This document shows positions 22,247 to 25,240 of a stretch of 25,240 nt of DNA, one piece after another (within the stretch, counting starts at the first letter, position 1; each line of letters begins with the position of its first letter). The translations under genes were made by a program, and so were the position numbers. Source of the DNA: Chloroflexota bacterium (GTDB taxonomy: Bacteria; Chloroflexota; Anaerolineae; JACRMK01); NCBI GenBank assembly GCA_016200765.1, contig JACQEC010000091.1, positions 1 to 25,240 of the forward strand, written 5' to 3'. A model generated the notes under the pieces. The model saw only the letters and a program-made list of their open reading frames with translations. It ran no database searches and was not told where the DNA came from.

Positions 22247-22285
22247 GCACCTCTCCTTAAAAAAGTTTATGAATGGATTGGCCTG

Positions 22286-22304
22286 CCCCCGATCCAGTCG
22301 GGGG
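22286..22304. repeat. Palindromic repeat core upstream of glnA
   Basis: The 19-bp CCCCCGATCCAGTCGGGGG is identical to 20847-20865 and inverted relative to 6877-6895. It lies in the glnA leader, 40 nt upstream of the ATG, flanked by partly complementary CCTG sequences. No other gene is seen in 22247-22423. Confidence 0.85.
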
Positions 22305-22423
22305 CCTGCCGCGGTCATACTCTGTCGTCGTGGACACAAGTACAACACATCATCGTCAACTATTCAATTCGACCGTCGCCGGTGGCGTCCTCCTTTCTTC
22401 CAATCTCTTGCGCGTCACGGCGC

Positions 22424-24262
22424 TTATTCAACGGTTACGCTCTTCGCCAGATTGCGCGGCTGGTCCACGTCGCGCCCCAGCCGCGCGGCGATGTGGTAGG
22501 CAAAGAATTGCAACGGCACCACCGCCAGCAACGGCGTCAGCGAATGGTGCGTCGCCGGGACGTACAGCGCGTCGTCGCAGTGCGCTCGGATAGCGTCGTC
22601 GCCTTCCGTGGCGACCGCCAGCACCTTCGCCCCCCGCGCGCGCACCTCCTGCATGTTGCTGACCACCTTCTCATAGGTGCTGCCCTGCGTCGCAACCGCA
22701 ACAACCGGTACGGCCGGCTCCAGCATAGCAATCGGGCCGTGCTTCAACTCACCCGCCGGATAGCCCTCGGCGTGGATATAGGAAATCTCTTTGACCTTCA
22801 GCGCGCCTTCCAGCGCCACCGGGTAGCCCAGATGCCGCCCGATAAAAAACATCGAGCGGTGTTCCGCGTAGCGCTCGGCAATCGCCCGATACTCCGCCTC
22901 GCGACGGATGAGGCTCTCCATCTGCTGTGGGATTCGCAGCAGCGCCTCGCAGACCTGCCGCGCCGCGCCGGCCTCCATCGTGCCGCGCCGCATCGCTAGG
23001 TACAGCGCCATTAGCGTGAGCAGTGCGGTTTGCGCGGTGAACGTCTTGGTTGCCACCACGCCGATTTCCGGCCCGACCTGCAAGAAAATCACGGCGCCCG
23101 CCCCGCGCGCCAGCGAACTGCCCTGCGTGTTCGTCAGCGCGACGGTCATCGCGCCAGCGTCCTGAGCCAGCCGGAATGAAGCCAGCGTGTCGGCGGTCTC
23201 GCCGGACTGAGAAACGAAAACGCACAGCGTGCGCTCGTCAATCACCGGCTGCGCGTAGCGGAACTCGGACGCTACGCTCAATTCGACCGGCAGGCGCGCC
23301 CAGCCCTCGAACAGGTATTTGCCGATCAGGCTCGCGTAAAACGCCGAGCCACAGCCGACCAGCGCCACGCGGTTCACCCGCGAGAGGTCAAGGTGCGCCA
23401 GTTCGGCCAGCGCGGGCCTTCCTTCTTGTATGCGGCCAATCAGCGCGTGGCTCAAGGCTTCCGGCTGCTCGTGGATCTCCTTCAGCACGAAATGCGGAAA
23501 GCCGCCCTTGCTGCCGCCCACATCATCCCATTCCACGTTGAACGGCTCGTGGTTGACTGGCGCTCCATCCAGAGTGCGGATGGACGCGCCGCACCGCCGC
23601 ACCGCCGCGATCTCGCCGTCTTCCAGCGCCACGACCGTGCGCGTGTGCGCCAGCATCGCCGCAATATCCGAGGCGACGTAGTTTTCGCCCTCGCCCAGCC
23701 CCACCACCAGCGGTGCGTTCTGGCGCGCGCCGACCAGCAGGTCGGGGTCGTCGCGGCAGAAGGCGACAATCGCATACGCGCCGCGCACCTGCCGCAGCGC
23801 GCGCCGCACCGCTTCGGGAAAATCGCGCCGGCCGTCCATCGCGTGATATTCGTCTTCAATCAAGTGCACCAGCGCCTCCGTGTCAGTCTCCGACCGGAAG
23901 CCATGGCCGCGCGCGGTCAGCCTCGCGCGCAGTTCCTGATAGTTCTCGATAATCCCGTTATGCACGACGACGATCCGCCCTTCGCAGTCGCTGTGCGGGT
24001 GCGCGTTGACGTCGTTCGGCGCGCCGTGCGTCGCCCAGCGCGTGTGCCCCATGCCCAGCGTCCCTTCGAGGGCTGAACCGGCATCCAATAGCGTAGTCAA
24101 ATTGCCCAACTTGCCCCGCCGCTTGCGCACGTCAATCGCCCCGCGCGCCGACAGCACGGCCACGCCCGCAGAATCGTAGCCGCGATATTCGAGGCGTCGC
24201 AGGCCATCAAGCAAGATGGGCGCCGCGGCGCGCTCGCCGACATAGCCGATGATACCACACAT
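22424..24262 (-). CDS. glmS: Glutamine-fructose-6-phosphate aminotransferase (isomerizing)
   Basis: The 612-residue enzyme makes glucosamine-6-phosphate, the entry step to amino-sugar and peptidoglycan synthesis. Domains: an N-terminal glutaminase (nucleophile Cys2 after Met removal, MCGIIGYVG, RGYDSAG, GHTRWATHGAPN) and two SIS sugar-binding domains (VFVSQSGETADT and the second near FIGRHLGYPVALEG). The C-terminus DVDQPRNLAKSVTVE is canonical. ATG 24262 is fixed because Cys2 must follow Met1; upstream in-frame starts would block the active site. Near-normal length (about 610). It is followed by glnA on the same strand. The 24263-24431 leader contains a weak terminator-like hairpin at 24410-24428. 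Confidence 0.97.
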   Translation of the reverse strand: MCGIIGYVGERAAAPILLDGLRRLEYRGYDSAGVAVLSARGAIDVRKRRGKLGNLTTLLDAGSALEGTLGMGHTRWATHGAPNDVNAHPHSDCEGRIVVVHNGIIENYQELRARLTARGHGFRSETDTEALVHLIEDEYHAMDGRRDFPEAVRRALRQVRGAYAIVAFCRDDPDLLVGARQNAPLVVGLGEGENYVASDIAAMLAHTRTVVALEDGEIAAVRRCGASIRTLDGAPVNHEPFNVEWDDVGGSKGGFPHFVLKEIHEQPEALSHALIGRIQEGRPALAELAHLDLSRVNRVALVGCGSAFYASLIGKYLFEGWARLPVELSVASEFRYAQPVIDERTLCVFVSQSGETADTLASFRLAQDAGAMTVALTNTQGSSLARGAGAVIFLQVGPEIGVVATKTFTAQTALLTLMALYLAMRRGTMEAGAARQVCEALLRIPQQMESLIRREAEYRAIAERYAEHRSMFFIGRHLGYPVALEGALKVKEISYIHAEGYPAGELKHGPIAMLEPAVPVVAVATQGSTYEKVVSNMQEVRARGAKVLAVATEGDDAIRAHCDDALYVPATHHSLTPLLAVVPLQFFAYHIAARLGRDVDQPRNLAKSVTVE

Positions 24263-24409
24263 GGTAACCCCCCGCAGCGTGAAACACGATGCGCGTTCGC
24301 GCGTCATGCGTCACGAGTTATTCGATTAGATGAAGAGTTTGTCGTCGCCACGGCACAAGGCAACGCCCGCGCGCCGCCCATGTGCGTTAGTTATTACTGG
24401 GGGAAAGAG

Positions 24410-24428
24410 AAGGGGTGTAGCGCCCCTT
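24410..24428 (-). terminator. Weak terminator-like hairpin after the structured RNA
   Basis: On the minus strand AAGGGG (24423-24428) pairs with CCCCTT (24410-24415) around a 7-nt loop, followed by CTCTTTCCCCC. It begins 4 nt after the RNA candidate at 24432-24580 and could end it as a small RNA or act as an expression platform for glmS. Confidence 0.45.
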
Positions 24429-24431
24429 AGA

Positions 24432-24580
24432 GGCATCCGCTGATCGTTCGATTTTCACCCGCGTGCGCGGGTTTAGCATCACCCACGGTGATGAACCTCC
24501 ACCTCGTTGTCTGGCAGTCCAACCGCTCGCCGCAAGACCCATACGCTGGCTTTCCCGTATCGCGTAAATTAACCGATGCC
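24432..24580 (-). ncRNA. Candidate structured RNA upstream of glmS
   Basis: A 149-nt element on the minus strand is closed by GGCATC / GATGCC (24575-24580 and 24432-24437). Inside are at least three hairpins: ATACG / CGTAT (24541-24560), CATCACC-GTG-GGTGATG, and ACCCGCG-CA-CGCGGGT. They are joined by conserved-looking unpaired stretches such as GGGAAAGCCAG and GGTGAAAATCG. A purine-rich GGAGGAGG precedes it. It is not the glmS ribozyme, and I could not match it to a known riboswitch. A 63-residue open frame over it has no protein features. It may be an sRNA or an unassigned riboswitch. Confidence 0.5.
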
Positions 24581-24597
24581 CTCCTCCTTTCTGTAGA

Positions 24598-24641
24598 GCG
24601 GGGGTGATGCTGTCTCACAGCACTGCATCACCCCCGCTTTT
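24598..24641 (+). terminator. Strong hairpin with T-tract on the plus strand
   Basis: Perfect 13-bp arms GCGGGGGTGATGC / GCATCACCCCCGC (24598-24610, 24625-24637) with a 14-nt loop, then TTTTCC on the plus strand. No plus-strand gene lies upstream. On the minus strand it follows the PKD-protein stop by 64 nt and could end that transcript, though without a T-tract. Confidence 0.65.
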
Positions 24642-24704
24642 CCGTTGGGTTCAGACCTGATCGGCAGGCAGGTTTTCAATCCGCCCGCTGGTCAGAAGGT
24701 ACTC

Positions 24705-25240
24705 CTACCTGAATACGCCCGGCAGGTAGACCTTGTACGGCTGTACGACCACGACCGTGAAGACCGTCTGACTGCCTTCGGCGTTGGTCGCCGTCACCGA
24801 GACATTGAACGTGTTTACGGTGTTGAACACATGGCTGACCGCCGGCGTCGTGCCGGTCGAAACCACCGACGTGCCGTCGCCGAAGTTCCATGTGTAGGTG
24901 ACGTTGGTGCCCGCGCTAATCGTCGCCGAGAACATGACCGTCGTGCCGACGATAACCGGGCTGCTGTTATACAGGCTCAAGCCGCTGATCGGCACGTCGT
25001 GGACGCTAGCCACCGTCTGAGCCGTGACCGAGCCTGCGCTGTTGGTCGCCGTCACCGTCGCGGTGTACATGCCGACCGCCGCGTAGGTGTGCGTCGCGGT
25101 CGCGCCACTGCCCGTCTGGCCGTCGCCGAAGTTCCACGCATACGTCACGTTCGTGCCGCCCGTAATCGTTGCCGTGAACGCCGTGCTGCCACTGATGGTC
25201 GTCGGGCTGCTGTTCGCTGCCGCCAGACCGCTAACGGGCA
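24705..25240 (-). CDS. PKD-repeat extracellular protein (5' part beyond window)
   Basis: The frame is open to the right edge, so the N-terminus and start are missing. The visible ~178 residues hold PKD-type beta-sandwich repeats, each with the WNFGDG motif (TYAWNFGDGQ and TYTWNFGDGT), HTY/SHVF and VTVTATN strands; parts of two repeats and the end of another spacer are seen. PKD domains serve in surface proteins and secreted enzymes as adhesive or spacer modules. The C-terminus ends in YKVYLPGVFR, a short hydrophobic-aromatic tail I recall in secreted Chloroflexota proteins; its function is not established. The gene is followed by a strong hairpin. The catalytic or binding part, if any, lies outside the window. 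Confidence 0.85.
   Translation of the reverse strand, partial: PVSGLAAANSSPTTISGSTAFTATITGGTNVTYAWNFGDGQTGSGATATHTYAAVGMYTATVTATNSAGSVTAQTVASVHDVPISGLSLYNSSPVIVGTTVMFSATISAGTNVTYTWNFGDGTSVVSTGTTPAVSHVFNTVNTFNVSVTATNAEGSQTVFTVVVVQPYKVYLPGVFR

Noticed and set aside
21446..22999. Plus-strand 517-residue open frame
   Set aside because: Antisense shadow spanning glnA, the gap and glmS, which are certain genes.
24263..24431. glmS ribozyme
   Set aside because: The conserved core of the ribozyme and its characteristic paired segments are not present on either strand.
24427..24618. 63-residue open frame upstream of glmS as a protein
   Set aside because: No ribosome site or protein features; it covers the paired elements of a structured RNA candidate.
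1..25240. CRISPR array, tRNA, rRNA, insertion sequence or prophage
   Set aside because: No regular repeat-spacer pattern, cloverleaf, transposase or phage structural gene was found by eye.

Overview
The window is high-GC bacterial chromosomal DNA, most likely from a Chloroflexota (Anaerolineae-like) bacterium. This placement is an inference. It rests on lipoproteins and membrane proteins with long Pro/Thr linkers, a PKD-repeat surface protein ending in a short 'VYLPGVFR' tail, alpha-type glutamine synthetase, and many GGAGG-like ribosome binding sites. No rRNA, tRNA, CRISPR array, transposase or phage structural gene was found. About 20 genes are present; all but two are on the minus strand.

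Region 1 (1-3060) is a cyclic-di-GMP neighbourhood. It holds an HD-GYP phosphodiesterase with a membrane sensor (cut by the left edge), a paralogue of that sensor with no output domain, and a small secreted Cys-containing protein. The secreted protein lies behind a strong promoter and a c-di-GMP-I (GEMM-I) riboswitch with a terminator-type expression platform. A perfect 30-bp inverted repeat separates this from region 2.

Region 2 (3065-5455, plus strand) encodes a CpaE-like ATPase with a degenerate receiver and a TPR-like protein. Region 3 (5522-10670, minus) is an envelope set: HtrA protease, SGNH-type lipoprotein, polysaccharide deacetylase lipoprotein, TatA, DUF421 protein and a Pro/Thr-linker membrane protein.

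Region 4 (10751-15970, minus) is the most unusual locus. A promoter and leader hairpin precede lysine 2,3-aminomutase (kamA), three D-Ala-D-Ala-ligase-like ATP-grasp genes and a GNAT acetyltransferase that looks broken by an internal deletion and frameshift. The enzyme types suggest production of beta-lysine, its ligation to another carboxylate or amine, and acetylation. I do not recognise the product.

Region 5 (16005-20704, minus) carries a glycosidase-like/amidase repeat protein, a MoaD/ThiS protein, MutY, a rhodanese and a rubredoxin-like protein, closed by a terminator. Region 6 (20767-24262, minus) has glmS then glnA, which share glutamine as substrate and product. Upstream of glmS lies a compact structured-RNA candidate, followed by a PKD-repeat protein that runs off the right edge. 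Two families of short palindromic repeats recur between genes throughout.
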